From Sisyra terminalis (taxonomy: Eukaryota; Arthropoda; Insecta; Neuroptera; Sisyridae): a DNA stretch of 64,000 bases. The first letter of the stretch is position 1. The number at the start of each line of letters is the position of its first letter. Shown piece by piece: positions 1 through 13,583 of the stretch. Under the pieces are notes generated by a model. It was given only the letters and a program-made list of their open reading frames with translations. It was not told the origin of the DNA and searched no databases. The stretch spans positions 27,528,001 through 27,592,000 of the forward strand of contig OY292278.1 of assembly GCA_958496175.1 (NCBI GenBank), in the 5' to 3' direction. A program made the position numbers and the translations under genes.

Positions 1-157
1 TACATAAGCATGGGGACAATTTCTAGTCGGGTAGGCGTTGGGTTTGAATCTTATGTCTAGCGATTTTTCGGTAATTCTTGATATACGGATTATTATTAAT
101 CCTTGAGTCGCTTAAGACCTTAGTAGTTTTAAAATGATGATAAATAACAATAAAAAA
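1..157 (+). mobile_element. tRNA-derived SINE copy, 5' end outside the window or decayed
   Basis: The body and tail match the better-preserved SINE copies at 14.2, 18.05 and 58.0 kb. It has a B-box-like GGGTTTGAATCT near position 40, the block reading 'ccttgagtcgcttaagaccttag', then 'aaataacaataaaaaa'. No clear A box is visible. It is the most diverged of the full-body copies. Confidence 0.6.
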
Positions 158-1375
158 AGTTTATTTCGATGTAAGGAAATCGAAGATCGTGGTTCTCCTA
201 ACATACCTAAAGAAATATCACTTCAACAATATCATCTGTATCTAAATAATTTCGATTTTAACTAAGGAAAAGTAGTATTTTTTTTAATCTGTTTTTTAAA
301 AAACTTCAATAGTTTTTATAAAATTCAACTGTTGGTTAAATAATGGACGGTTAGGAACATTAATATCTTCGGTATCGATACCTATTTGTACAAATTTAGG
401 TACTATTACTATATGAATGAAGCCAATCAAAATCACATAGGTATTATAAATTCTTCATTGTTAAGCTAAATTTTTTGCTTCGTAAAAAGCAGGTGTTAAC
501 ATTTCCTAGAATTATTTGAATTCTTTTCCATCCATAAGAGCATTTGATATATTTTGCATATCAATGATTTTTATTGGTATCGATTTCTTGGAATCCATTA
601 ACAATAATACGATCGGATGTCATTTTCAAAAAATATTGATTATCGATTTAAGAAGAATTGATTAATGATTTCAATGTTTGCTATGTAATTAAAAATAGGA
701 CAAATAAACTTATGGAATACGATTATGATTTTTTTATTGTTGAATTTTCTGTTTTTATTATAACTTGGAATGCTTTTGCTGTCTATGTGAATATTATGAG
801 TCTTACGATATGTATCATGTTGTGTCACAAATTCAGATAAATATTTGCATTTGGCTGCAAGAAAATGGTTCCTTAGATCTTGGAAAATGATTCAATAAGA
901 AGAATGAGAAGATGAAACGAGGTAAAACACGTAGAATACATATGTTCGTTTTATTCATTTACTCTTTCGGAAAGTTGAAAACAGATGGACAATGAAAAAA
1001 GAAAAATAGTGTCATGAATTTCTTTTAATTGGGCCACATTTAAATTTTTATGGGTCACAGCTATCACTGTTTATTAAAATTAAAATAAATATTTGTTTTA
1101 TTATGACAATTTTTTCATCCTGTTTATAAAAATATTTTTTTCAAATTATTATTAGCCAAATTGTAGACCATTTTATTCAAGAATTTATGTGACAGAAAAT
1201 ATTGTCGGATATTTTAGTACACATACGTTTTTTTTTTTTTTTGATATAAGGGGATTCTCCCGTATGATGGATTAAAAAAAATGATTTCTTATTTTTTGCA
1301 AAAATTGCTTCTTTAACATGTTTAGAATATGGTAGTAATAGTTATTTTCGATGTATATGCGTAAAGTGAGGTTTT
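158..1375. other. AT-rich stretch, no gene seen
   Basis: Only short chance reading frames of about 60 residues without similarity to anything I recognise. There is a T homopolymer near 1230. No repeat structure was identified. Confidence 0.5.
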
Positions 1376-1521
1376 CTAGTAGGATGAAATTGATGCACGA
1401 GCTAAAGGGTCTCGTGCGCCTACCCCCACTCGCCTGGCGGCCTCGTGGGGGCACACAGCGCACTTGATCTCGTTGTGTATGATCAGTCCCTTTAGCAAGT
1501 GTCTCAATTTCGTCCTACTAG
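1376..1521. mobile_element. Short GC-rich inverted-repeat element (MITE-like)
   Basis: A 146-bp segment bounded by roughly 34-bp inverted repeats, starting CTAGTAGGATGAAATTGA and ending with the complement of CTAGTAGGACGAAATTGA. The interior (about 1395-1470) is far more GC-rich than the surroundings. No target duplication was evident, so the superfamily is unassigned. Confidence 0.6.
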
Positions 1522-1555
1522 GTACCTCAATTTAAGCATAAGTATCGAACAAAAT

Positions 1556-1891
1556 TTTTTGTAACGACTGCTTCTAAAGTTCAACAGAAAGAGATTGAGA
1601 AATAAATTATTGTTATTTACATATATGAAAAATTTCAACTCTACAGGAAGAATAATAGAAAATTATAGAAAAATTATGAATAAAAACAACATTTTAGTTT
1701 AAACTACAGTCTAAATAATTACCTATATTAATTATTTCTTATCAAAGTTTATTTAGGTATCAATTTATTTTACTTTTCCGCACTGTTATTTACTTTCGCG
1801 CACGCTTGCCACCACGATGAGAAAACGGCTGTTTTCTACCCCCGCCACATAACGCACGAAAGTTCGACTTTAGAAGCAGTCGTTACAAAAA
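1556..1891. mobile_element. 336-bp inverted-repeat element (MITE-like)
   Basis: The ends are 30-bp inverted repeats with few mismatches: 1556-1585 begins TTTTTGTAACGACTGC and 1862-1891 is its complement. A GC-richer block lies at 1795-1860 just inside the right end. No coding capacity and no clear target duplication. Confidence 0.65.
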
Positions 1892-4880
1892 GTGATTTCT
1901 TAAAATTGGAAAACCGTTATGATAATCGGAAAATCGTTATAATTTTATTGTAGGGGAAAGTAGTACGAGTTGATCTCTTGGGGTAAGATGATCCTTTGCG
2001 ATTGTGCTGCAACCACTAACGCTATCTAGTTTAGAATTTTTTACCCCGAGATTATCAAAATATAAAGCCTAAAATTAAGTTTCTTTACTTAGTCGATGAT
2101 ATTTAATTACGTCATTATTTCAGCGAGTGTAACTATCGAAAAACGTAAAAATTATTAAAACTTTGCAATTATTGTGTACTATTTTAATGTTGTAAAAGCT
2201 AACAACGATATGAATTGAATGCAATAGTATGAGTTATCACTATCAAAGATCCAGTTTGATTTTTAACAAAAATTTACACATTTTTTACGAAATCAAAATT
2301 TTCGCAATCAATAGTTCGCGAGAGTTAGCGTTCAATATGACTTTAGCGGTTTCGATATCGATTTTCGGCTAAATTAAGGCATTTCTGAAAAATTGGTAAT
2401 GAGCTTTTTTGAGGGTAATTTTTTTGGCTTTATTTTTGATAATAACTATTTTATTTGTATCTATAACGGTTGAAAAATTATAACAAAAAAAGCATTTTTT
2501 TTTGGAAGAAATAAAATTTGTGGAGGAAGGTGGCGCCCCAGGATGACGGATTTTTTGGTTGGAATCATGTTTGGGACCTTACCTATTAATACTAATATAA
2601 CAATTAAAGTATGTAATTTTTGTGCATGTCGGCAAAAACAGAAAACGTAGTTTTGATTTCATTCAATTGCTAATTTTTACCATTTTTCAGTTGTATCAGT
2701 GTTGGGCTGTGAATATTTCACGGGAAGTTACTGGTATAACACAATTAGCTTTTTTAAACATATCAGCGAGTACATTACCTGAAGGACTGTACTTCTTGTC
2801 AACTAGTATAATAATATAAATATTTTACCAAAATATATTTTATAGAAACAATTCTTTTTATGACTTTAAAATTCTGAAATTTATGAAGTACTATTTTTGC
2901 CGATGTCTCGTGAACTTTTTATTCTAATTGTCAACCATTATTAAAGTACTAAAATGACGATATAATTTAGACAATAAGTTTATACATACATGTTTATTTA
3001 TAAATATCTTTTTAGGTCTAAGTCAGCTCTAGTTCATCTTATAAAGTTCAAATCGAAATCGTTTTCACATTTACTTTTTCACCTTGAACTTTTTCACGCA
3101 TAATTATTTCCGTAATTTATTTAGTCATCCCATTTCCCTTTGAAAAACAAACGATCTAAATCTTAAATGATACACTTCATTAATTATTCACCATATTATT
3201 TAGGTATTAGTACTTACTATTAGGCAATATTTTCTTTCAATTGATGGAAAATTATAGCTACTATCATTAATTTAAATCAATCTAAATAGAAACAGTGTTA
3301 CCTCTTTTATTTATTTTTTCAAATTATCAATTAATTTTTTCTTTATTATTTTATCAATTAATTAAAAAAAATTGTTCTAAATGAACAGTTAGGTTGAAAA
3401 AGGTTGCAAATGAAGCACACACGTAGACCATTCAAGTTTGACTTAAATTTTGATACAAATATAATTGAAAATGATTTGCATATATTTGGCATAAAGCTTA
3501 ATTAAATTCTACAATGAATTTAATTAAAGTCTTTCACTCGTAGTTATTAGTGGTCATTGTGGTTGTAAGAGATTATTACAGTGAGAAAAATGAAGTTGTG
3601 TCGATGTTAAGAAGGCGCAATTAGAAAAAATTTAAAAAATGAGCATTTAATTGGATTAATAAAGAAAATTGGTATGCTTATGAGCCTAACGTTGATTTTT
3701 AAAGAGTTATTCTATTCATAGTTCATATATTATGTATTTAATTGTGAGGTAAAATTGATTATAATTACCCGATACTCACGATATTCTTTGTGTGATATAC
3801 TAATATGTTGCCAATATTTTTTGTGTACATTTGCCACCTGCCCTGAAATATATAAACGGATGTCATTCTGTCAACTAAATAAATTGTCCCTCTTGTAAAC
3901 ACGATATATTGTATCTTCAAAAATGTATATTTTACAAAATATTTATTTCAATAAACTAGGGGTCCCCTGTGCATTTGCACAAAATATTTTTTCAATCGTA
4001 TATTTCTATATATACTATGTTGGCTGTTACTGTACCATAATTTTCTATTCCCTAATGTGGTGTTTCAAAAACTTGAATTTTTAAATAATCTGATGAAACA
4101 GTTCTATAAAATGCGGTTTAAAGTAGACCATATGTAAAACATGGTTCAGGAAGATACAATTCAACTCTTTTGAACGTTTTACTCTGCGATTAATTTATTG
4201 TGATTGCATAAGAGAAACGAACTGGAAATTGATGTCGAACGAAGTTGAAAGGTAAAAATGGATGGTCATTAGCTGTGTCTAATGTAATTTTAGGAATAAA
4301 ATGTATTGTTCTTGAATGTGATTCGGCCACACCCACCTTGATACTTTCAACACGGTCCTATGTGCTTAAAGAATGTTTTTTCAACACATACCTCTGCTTG
4401 GATAGAAAAATGCTCTTCCAGGGGCACATGCCCCGCCCTCAAAGAGATTTTTGTGTACAGTGGAGATTCCATCACAATACATACTTAGAAGCAAATCAAA
4501 TTATTAAAATCAAATTAACAAAAAGAACATTAGAGAAACTCTAGTCTATTCCGGGCTGGAATTGTGAATTTTTTTCGTGATCTCTTTCACGTACTTGCAA
4601 ATGAAAAATGATATTGTTCCCCTCCCAGAAAAAAAATCCTGAATCCGCCATTTTTAATAAGTATAATTAATTAAATCTATATTCAATGCACTTAGCTGAA
4701 GCGAGGTTATTTAAAAAATTCAATTCATATATTTCAAAAATTTCAAAACTTAAAACCACAACTGTTTATCAGTTTTACAAAACTTCAATTATAAGTTATT
4801 TACTTAGGGTTAAAATTATACTTCAAAATAAAAAACCAATAATTTTTAATTTCACTACTGAGCTTTCTCTTTGTGAGCCT
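1892..4880. other. AT-rich DNA without a recognisable gene
   Basis: Apart from a small dispersed-repeat fragment near 2.6-2.76 kb (listed separately) nothing specific is seen. The reading frames at 4245-4544 and 4686-4886 have no recognisable motif and look like chance. Confidence 0.5.
2622..2765 (-). repeat. Fragment of dispersed repeat family A
   Basis: On the minus strand this resembles the block in family A that contains 'caattgaatgaaatcgaaatgacag'-type sequence, seen at 10.03, 26.5, 33.3 and 56.2 kb. Only about 140 bp is recognisable. Confidence 0.5.
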
Positions 4881-4885
4881 ATATA

Positions 4886-4998
4886 GAGCCCAATGGGGAT
4901 TTCCCTATTGAGTATGGTTCATTGAGGCCCTTATTAGGCCCCAATAAAGATTTCTCGATTGGGCATGCCCCATTGGGATGCAATAAGGACCCGATGCA
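4886..4998. repeat. Two diverged tandem copies of a ~50-bp GC-richer unit
   Basis: Two consecutive units share the order 'GCCC(C)AAT', a GATTTCYCgATTG-like block and 'GGCMTTATTAGG'-like ends. The unit carries short CCCATTGGG/CCCAATGGGG inverted pieces. Function unknown; probably a transposon remnant. Confidence 0.4.
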
Positions 4999-5109
4999 TA
5001 CCTTGGACATTCCCAAAGTTATTTCTAGTCGAGTATCGCTATTTTCGTCGGGTATCTATTTTTTATATTTTTATTTCAATTTATTTAATAGTCGCATAAC
5101 CAGCATGGT

Positions 5110-5168
5110 CATGAGTGACTACTTGTTTTGGAGCGGTCACCTAGACCACTCGGCTACCAGTAGGCCTA
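5110..5168 (-). mobile_element. SINE head fragment (tRNA-like part only)
   Basis: On the minus strand it reads CTACTGGTAGCCGAGTGG, the A-box-bearing head of the SINE family, followed by TCTAGGTGACCGCTCC and AAAACAAGTAG. The body and tail typical of the family are missing or replaced after about 60 bp. Confidence 0.7.
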
Positions 5169-8035
5169 TTTTTGAAGTGAAAACTTCTTTAGCATCGTTG
5201 TGACTTAAAATTTTATGAAACAGAAATGGAAAGCGGCAATAAAAAGAGAAAGATATACATAAATCTATAAGATTTAACATGAGAGAGAATGAGGCAGGAA
5301 ACAGTATTTCTTATGATTGTGTGCGCCTGCGTATTACGCTATTTGAGAATAGATTTCCTAGCGACCAATAACAACCGTGTTACTTTGCTTATTATAATTG
5401 TGAGCATAAACATTTCATTATTTTAATAAAATTAATTTTCAAGTTTGTCGTAAATGAATACACGGATTATAGTCATGATTATCAAAAAAAAAGTAAAGAA
5501 AACAAGGCTATAAAGACGTCACAAGGTTCAATAGAACGTGTTCGTGAATTTCGGGCCCGTCGAAAAATAGTAGTTTTTATCCGTTTAATAGTGATTCAAC
5601 TGTGCAAAATAATAAAAATGATGCTAGTAAAGACTTAACTATTTTATAATCGCATAGTTCGTCCTTAATCACGAAATTTCAATAAAATAAAAGCTAATTT
5701 AAAATTAATTTTGATATCACATAATATTACGAACTGTTTTTCAGGTGCTACTCAAATGAATGTACAGCCGATTCCTTAGGTACTCACAATTTTGTCGAAA
5801 TAAAGTTGCTCATGAAGAATTTCGTTAAAAATTTATTAACAAAATGTTTGGTCATAATATGTGCTCCTTTTGTGAACGATTGTGATTCCAACGAAATTTA
5901 AAACCACAACGCCCAGGACATGAAAATCTTTTATGGATAATATTTAAAAATTCTAATGCAACTGATAATATTTTACTGTGCTGCACTTATTTTCAAGTAA
6001 TCGAAAAAAAATTAATTCCAACGATGTCCAAATACAATAATGTCAAATATTAAACGATACCTACATCACTGGATTTATTTCATACTTCCATTATCATAAA
6101 CTCTCGTACCATTTATCGAAAATGCAAATTTAAATTCAGGATTTATTTATGTAATATGGATGTTAATAAATCGTAAAATAAACCCTACAATTATCCTACT
6201 CATCAAATCTTACATTCGTCTCAATATCTTGAAGTTCATTTTTTTTGAAGGTTTTACTTATACCGCGTGAGAACTGCACGCATGTGTTGTTTTTTCAAAC
6301 TTTTTAAAACACTGAGATTTCCTAAGAGTATGCTCAATGTAAGCTTCAACAAGCGTTCAATATGATTTTGCAGTTTTTGTTTAATTAAATGGTAATGGAC
6401 AATCAATGCTGTCCGCAAATCGTACTTTTAAGGCACAAAACTTGACATGTTTAAGCTATTAAATATTATGAAGTCTTAAGAAACGTATACTTTTGAGAAC
6501 TGAAAATCTTTGTTAATATCTAATCAATAAAATTGTCTCAATGACATAGTTTGGAAGATCCTCTATTAGCCACTAATATCACTTATTGGGAAATTCCGGT
6601 TTCATATTATCACACCTAGTAGATTATTGTATTGTGTGGTTGTAAAAATCTTTGCGCCTTTGAAACTGAGTTTTTTTCCTTTAACAACCACCAGACTATG
6701 TGTAATAATTTATATTTATTTAGGATTCTTGTATTTATAACTGACACATTTTATTTATGTCCGAACACTTACACACAATTGAAGATTTATTTTTTATTTC
6801 CTCGTTAGATCTCATTTGATACAAACGTCGTTTATGTCTTCTCGTAGCTTCGCGTAATGATCTATTTTTAGTAGGTATAGATCTCAATCTATACAGTACT
6901 TTATGAGACTTCACATAACTACTTGTTTCAATTACATTATAAACGCGCGTCTTTGATTGCTTTTGTCACCCGGAATTTTTCCTCAACATAAAGTTGAAAT
7001 TTTCTCTGTGTTTAAATTATATAGTTTCTGCACTTCGGCAGCTAAGAAAATTAGATCATAAATTGAAATATTTCAAGCCATTTTCTATGTTTAATTTTAG
7101 AATGTTTTAATTGATTCTTGCAAGCAATTAAATGAGATATTTCTGTTTATAATTTGTAGTCATTGAGATAAAAAATTCTCATTTGAAAATTAATCAATTG
7201 ATTTATTAATAGACGTTTAATGTTTCGATCGTGGATCGATCTTTGTCGAGTCTAATAATACAAATAAAATAGCACTATTGGGTTTTGGAGATTTTAATGT
7301 TTGCGTTTTGGTTTGAATTAAGTTCCCAGCATAATGAAAGTGTTTTATTTTTGGCATTTTGTTTATCCCTTTTATTGTAAGCAAATGATTTCAGATTTAC
7401 TATAAGAGGGATTTTGGGAGTTGCGTCGTAAAACGGGGCGGAAAAACGGATCGCTTTGAAATAAAGTTTGAGTCATCGACTTATTTATAATATACATAAA
7501 ACACTAAATGTTAGTGAAATATTTTCAATTCATTTTCGAAACGTTGATTTATTTATCAATGTTATTTGGGGGGCGGGAGAGAAAGAGGTAAAGGAGCAGA
7601 AAATTGCATGCAACATACAAAATTGCAAATGCCGTCTACAAAGTTGATGTACCATTACGTTTTTAATGGGAAATGGGAACGGGAACATTTGAGTCTCGTC
7701 TTGTGTCCCGGATTTTTTTTCCATTTTGCTTTTTTGATTATAAATATTGCGTAATTAAGTTTTAAATATTGCAAAATTGTGATTGAATTTTGTCGATTCT
7801 AATGTAAATATTTGTCGATGTGCATACATCTATTTCATTTTTGAATTGGCCTAGTTATTTCTTCTTCAATCAGTTAATGTGAAAGAATATTTAAATATTT
7901 GCTACATTGAAAAAAATATCACTCTCATTACGTTATCTGTGCTGTACACAATTTTGTTGCGAACTTAGGACATTAAAAATTGAAACAATGAAAATAGAAT
8001 GAGATAAAATAAAGATAAAATGAGATAAATAGAAT
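5169..8035. other. AT-rich DNA without a recognisable gene
   Basis: No open frame with recognisable similarity, no convincing RNA gene and no clear long inverted repeat. The overlapping frames at 7530-7754 are chance. Confidence 0.5.
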
Positions 8036-8060
8036 GCTCGAGCATATTCTGTGAACGATA

Positions 8061-8160
8061 GAATATGCGAGAAGCATCTGGTACTCTCTAGAAGCTCCCA
8101 GAACTGGGCCAAATTTGTATATAAGGCGATGTACCGTCAACAGTCAACAGTGTGATTAAT
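8061..8160 (+). promoter_or_regulatory. Heat-shock-type promoter module (near-perfect HSEs + TATA)
   Basis: Two heat-shock-element-like trimers in exact 5-bp phasing are visible. 8061-8073 is GAA-nn-TGC-nn-GAA and 8091-8103 is GAA-nn-TCC-nn-GAA, each one base away from nGAAnnTTCnnGAAn. A TATATAAGG box follows at 8118-8126. Downstream is an A-rich segment (8137-8270) resembling an untranslated leader or the R-U5 part of an LTR, with no open frame. A Tc1-like remnant begins at 8272. The architecture matches the modules at 35.2 and 47.3 kb, although the downstream sequence is different. It could be a solo LTR or a captured heat-shock gene promoter. Confidence 0.55.
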
Positions 8161-8271
8161 ACAGTGACAAGTGACATCACAAGTCGAAAATAATAAGTGG
8201 AAAATAAATCGATCGATCTTGACAATCGTTACTTTAATTGTCGATTTTTAAAATAAATAAATAAGTGTATA

Positions 8272-8867
8272 TAGTCCCTGGCTATATTAATAGACGCACT
8301 ATATATTTTTGGTCCATATTTTTGATTGAGTTTAACTTTTCTGTACAAATTTTATTTATTACGCTCATTGCCAACTAGCGTGAACAAAAATTATATTTAT
8401 TAAAAAATATTTTTTTACCATCAAATTAATTAAATATTTTCATAACTATGGTGTGCTGAATTGTTTAATATTTAATTGAAAGCCCATTTACTGATATTTA
8501 AGTTCTCATTCTGCGCAGTATACTGTCTATGTAGGACAATACCGTCTACTGTATTTGTGGATAATGATTCTATACGTGAATATTTTTTCTAAGGGCTATT
8601 TTTCTGTTGTGACCACCTCTTTAGCTACATTTTTCTTCAGTAACTTTTACAAATTTTCAATGGGTTTCAAATCAAGGCTACTACCATAAAGCAGGGTAAT
8701 AGGGATAATAAACTAGGTTTTACCCTTACCCAGAAAATATATTTCTTAAAAATCATTACAACTTTTTATAACGTAAAAGTGAACAATATGTAATTTAATT
8801 TAGTAGAATATGTATGGTATATTTTGTATTAAATCTTAAGTCCGTTTAATAATGTGGCCAGGAACTG
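8272..8867 (-). mobile_element. Tc1/mariner-like remnant, internally deleted
   Basis: The element is 596 bp, flanked by TA on both sides, with imperfect terminal inverted repeats (left TAGTCCCTGGCTATATTAAT, right the complement of CAGTTCCTGGCCACATTATT). On the minus strand around 8608-8680 a translated piece reads LDLKPIENL, then a stop, then KLLKKNVAKE. This corresponds to the SPDLNPIENLW region next to the last catalytic residue of Tc1-type transposases. Stops and deletions make it non-autonomous. Confidence 0.75.
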
Positions 8868-8869
8868 TA

Positions 8870-9558
8870 TAATGAAATAAATAAATAAACGAGTATAATA
8901 AAGTAAATTGCCATTGTTGTATGTCCTAAAACACAAATCGAACGAACCCTTCAAATAAGTTAAAACCTAACAATATATTTATTTTGTGACCATGGAATTA
9001 GAATAATCTAGTAACTGAAACTTTGTTGTCAAATAATATTAAAGAGAGTTATTTAAGTTATAGTGCCTTCCCAGTGATCGAAGAATTGGTCGTAACATTC
9101 AATATAATAGTTATTCATGAAAAGATATCCCCCCCGCCCAATAAATTATTAGGTAGGCTCTAATAGAAGAATAATTAATTGAAAATGATTTGATCTTTAA
9201 CGTCAGTATCAATGTTGATAGTTTTGACTCTGGATCCTCTAAAAGAAATAATTTTGCTCCAGTTCCTTCAAAACCTCGCGAATCTAAAGTTTCAAGCTTC
9301 GGATTTAGTTCCATTTCCCAGCCCTGATTCGAACAGTGTACACGTGCTTTTTTCGGACCCTTATGGGGCCCTTATTATGACCGGTTTATTAAGTTCGCTA
9401 ATAATCTGGTCGGTGACCTTGTTAATTTCAGTATTTAGATTATTAAAAGATTTTTTTGATATTTTTTTATATTTTTGAAGTTATACTTCCTTAGCGGAGT
9501 TATGAAAAAATAATCAGACTAAATTTTTAATCAAATGTGACGCCGTTACGCTACAGTA
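8870..9558. other. AT-rich DNA, no gene recognised
   Basis: The open frame at 9212-9478 has a hydrophobic C-terminal half but no recognisable family motif. It overlaps a frame on the other strand, so I treat it as chance. Confidence 0.4.
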
Positions 9559-9559
9559 G

Positions 9560-10425
9560 GAATTCAGTGTAATATTTAAAATAATTTATTAAAAGACGAT
9601 TGATGCATTATAACGCAATATATTTTCTATATTTGAATTAAAAATCAGTTTCAATACATAGATATAAGTGAGTTAAAATATACAATTACTATTGTATTAC
9701 TATAATTTTTAGGGCGTTGCTATTTAGGATTGTTTATATATCCTATATATGATATTTTATGACAATAATCTACTTCTATATAGTAAATGTTTTCTATAAG
9801 TATTTTTCGAACATGTAGCCCATGCTATATTCATAAACGGTTAATTCATATAATATGTTATATACGTTTTGTATAAGTAGTCAAATGTGTATACATGTTA
9901 TAGAGAATGTATAAACAACCACATTTGTATACTTACAATATCTATGTACAAATAGCCAATTCAATTTTTTATATGAAAACCAGTAACTTTCCGTGAACTT
10001 TTCACAGCCAATACTTACACAAATGACCGAAATTAGCAATTGAATGAAATCGAAATGACAGTTGAAACTAATGACATGATAGTTTGAATTTGAGATAATA
10101 ATTATTAGATTTGTATTCCACTAAAAGGGATGTGTTTTCAACTTTATATTCTTTGTCCTTGTCATTGCCGCCTTATTATATATTTTGATATTAAAAGAAT
10201 ATTATGTTTATAATTGTATCATATTTTAGTTATCACAAGCCACTTATAACTGGAGTGCCACTTCCGGAAGAGGCTACGACAATGGATTGGAAACATCTTT
10301 TTAATTATATCACAGAAGTATACCTTCTCACGCGCGTACATTAGTGCACATACCGTTTTTTTCTCCTGTATTACTATATTCCACATGATACGATGTTTAC
10401 TAAAAACCCATTTTTTGGTGGTTTT
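9560..10425 (+). repeat. Dispersed repeat family A, longest copy
   Basis: This roughly 0.9-kb segment is homologous in order to the central part of the palindrome (50000-50521) and, inverted, to 33060-33950. Partial copies lie at 26.5 and 56.2 kb. Shared landmarks are a tract reading 'ttctatatttgaattaaaaatcagttt', several 'tacaaatagccaatt' motifs and a block beginning AACTTTCCGTGAACTTTTCA. A conserved 3' part ends in 'gtggattaa'-like sequence. No open frame or terminal signature identifies the class; a non-autonomous DNA element is my guess. Confidence 0.6.
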
Positions 10426-12762
10426 CTTCATTGTTGAATTTGGACAAAAAACAGTAAATGCTGACTAATTCTTGGCAGGCTTGAGCTTTTATTTCTGGGT
10501 TTTTCATTTTACTCTTAACAAATCAACTTGAATTTTGGCAATCAAATTCGGAAGAAAACGCTGGTATTTCTAAATTAATTTTTAGGACTAACTGGATCAA
10601 AGTCTTCCAAATAGTTTGTAATGGTATTGCTGCAAACAATCAAATTTACAAGAGAAAATTTTGTTCCAAATTTAATGCATCAAATCATGTATTACGCATT
10701 TTTTAAAAATAATTTATTCTTTCTATTTATATCATAGATGCTGAACTAATGTTGTTTCTTATTATTAGTATATTAAAGTCAAACGACATAAAATGTGATG
10801 TTTATTTTTCTTTGAGGGCAGCGCAATTTTGTTTATAGGAGAAGTTTCCAAATCTCGCGGATTTGATCTGACGTCATTTCCGCGTATTCGCTCCCAATCG
10901 GGATCAATTTTACGGGAAAATTCAGGAAACCGTTGTCATAAATTTGGTGGCCAATTAATTCGGCCATATGTTCTCATATGTGGGTCAATAAATTTTCATG
11001 TTCATTTGCAAACTTTATGTTTATTTGTTCGAAAATAACATTTGAATATTTGAAAAGTTAAAGAAAAAATATAGTTTTATATAGATTCTACATCCTCATA
11101 AAATATAAATGGTAAATGTTTGTTCAGGAAAAAATATTTTTCACCTTTATTTACATTAATTTTCTAAGTGGGACTTTTGTATATTTCTCGAGGCGCCAAA
11201 ATTTAAATATCTTTGATATTTATTCACCTACTGATTTCAGGTGATTCTAAATGCATTTCTACTATCTACTTTATATCTGATGCTATGGTATAAATTATTT
11301 TTATATTTAAAATGTAAACTATTTAATTAATTACGGTGTTTCAACACGTTTTTTAGGGAAATAAGGCGGTCAAGTTTGAAATGATTTACGTTAAAATATT
11401 TTTGATTTGACAAGATATACTTAAGTGAATTCTTATCAATCAAGATCTCGGTCTTATCAAAATTTTGATTTGATAATTAGGTAAAAGAATTTCAGCTGTG
11501 TGGGACTGAAACACTGTTTTTATTTCAAGTATACGTCTTTGAGGAAAACTACTCAGGTTTTTTTTTCGTTAAAATATACATCAATATAATAACAGGCAAA
11601 CGTATTGCAACGGATTTAAGTGTTAAATTTAAGTATTTGATTTTAATATTAAAATAATTAAAATGGACCTATAATTTCTTCATCTTCTTTATTTTATTTT
11701 CTACTGTCAGCTTGCAAAAATATTTTCTCTAGTTTCATACACAGAACTTCATAAATAACTATCTTATTTTGAAATTTATAAAAAAATAATATTTAAAACA
11801 GTTTATTAACAAAAGGAAATGCAGAACTTTGTTTACTTATGTGTGACGTCACAGAGTTGCAAGCAAACACGAAATCAAATCTCAAAAAAATAAGATTTTA
11901 ATAAAGATTTTTGTGTACAAAAAATAAATTAATTTTGTTATGAAAATTACTCAAAGTTGTCTTTAGCATAGAATTTATAAGTTTCGATTAACTTTTCAAT
12001 TATGATATCGTTTTATATTTATTTTTAATAATTCAAATGATTTATAATTATTGTACACATAATACATAATTTTTATGTTATAGACATTCATTGTTTAGTC
12101 CTGGGAACCGTCAATATATCAGTAATAATTAGTTATTAAAATAAATGCAAAAATTATTTTTTCTTAATTATCTCATTGATTTTTTCCTTAATTGATTCAT
12201 TATTATATTAATTGTATTTACACTATTTTGAAATTATTTTCTGACTCAATTAAATTTATGCTATGATAGATATTTATATTTCATTCGTACATAAATATAT
12301 GCTTTTGAAGATGTTAAAAATAATTTTATCATTATTTATATTAGAAAAAATGGAATTGGATTGTATTTTTCAACAGTCAGTAAAATTTATCATTGCCAAT
12401 GTGAAGGTTTTCATGTCACTCTGACGAAGTAGTAGGTATCGACTGGTTTTCATTATACAACACATATATATTTTCACCTTCCCAATTATATGACTACTAC
12501 AAAACATTTTATTTCAGTATTCGGTTCCGGATAGGATAACAGTAGCCAAATAGGCTGAAACCCAAAAAATAACCGATTTTTCGTTAATCTTGTTTCTTAT
12601 TCTTGGTTTTTGTATAAAAAAAGCAAGTTGAACCTGACTTTTACTAAGAATAAGGCAATTGTTTAGTTTCAAGTTTAATTTTACCAGTTCTCTAGATTTA
12701 TTCTTTGTAAAATTATAAACAAATATTTAAACTTAAGCTGATAAACTAATAATTAAACTTAA
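10426..12762. other. AT-rich DNA without a recognisable gene
   Basis: Only short frames without recognisable similarity. A TGTGACGTCACA palindrome at 11842-11853 is noted but not interpreted. Confidence 0.45.
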
Positions 12763-12770
12763 CTGTACAA

Positions 12771-13583
12771 TAGGGTGATTTTTTTTTTTATTTTTTTTTT
12801 TTGGTCTCATCGTGAAATTTTGTTGAAAATACCAAAAAAAAAAAAATCCCTGAAAGTTTGAGCCCTTAGTATTAATTTTAAGTCCTCGACCAAGACGTGT
12901 AAAGATTTCCCATTGAAAATACACGGAAACTCTGATTTTTTGTTTTTAAATTTCTATATCTCAGCGGAATTTCATGGGACCGCTTTTACCGAAGATGGTT
13001 TTTTCTCAGAATTAAACGCTCTACAAAGTGCCCATTGCGACAAAGTCGTAACTCACACCGGTGAGGTAGTACGGGCCACTGAACCTGATTTTTCCATAAA
13101 ATTCAAGACTTAATATCTCGTTTAATATTGATCTTTGCGATTTGGTCTACATGAACTTTTTTGTTGGAAATCAAATTCTCTACAAGTTTTTCATTTATAA
13201 TTTTTCCGTAGCTCTTGTTATTTACGAGATAAATGCAAAAAAACGCGAATTTTATGGAAAAATCAGGTTCAGTGGCCCGTACTACCTCACCGGTGTGAGT
13301 TACGACTTTGTCGCAATGGGCACTTTTGTAGAGCGTTTAATTCTGAGAAAAAACCATCTTCGGTAAAAGCGATTCCATGAAATGTCGCTGAGATATAGAA
13401 ATTTAAAAATAAAAAATAAAAAATCAGAGTTTCCGTGTATTTTCAATGGGAAATCTTTACACGTCTTGGTCGAGGACTTAAAATTAATATTAAGGGCTCA
13501 AACTTTCAGGGATTTTTTTTTTTGGTATTTCCATCAAAATTTCACGATGGGACCAAAAAAAGTCAAAAAAAAAAATCACCCTA
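12771..13583. mobile_element. hAT-type palindromic MITE, family with ~330-bp terminal inverted repeats (copy 1)
   Basis: Ends are TAGGGTGATTTTTTT and its complement, and the arms of about 330 bp are near-perfect inverted repeats. Each arm contains AACGCTCTACAAA and CTCACACCGGTGAGGTAGTA. The element is flanked by the 8-bp direct repeat CTGTACAA (12763-12770 and 13584-13591), which fits the nnnTAnnn target preference of Buster-type hAT transposons. The unique centre is about 150 bp. No transposase is encoded. A second copy sits at 60.9 kb. Confidence 0.8.

Noticed and set aside
4245..4544. 99-codon open frame as a gene
   Set aside because: No domain or signal recognised; composition like the surrounding non-coding DNA.
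8692..8708. Sequence resembling an I-SceI homing site (CAGGGTAATAGGGATAA)
   Set aside because: The order of the half sites is wrong and it lies in a Tc1-like remnant; coincidence.
11842..11853. TGTGACGTCACA palindrome as a CRE
   Set aside because: No promoter or gene nearby; isolated 12-bp palindromes are expected by chance in 64 kb.
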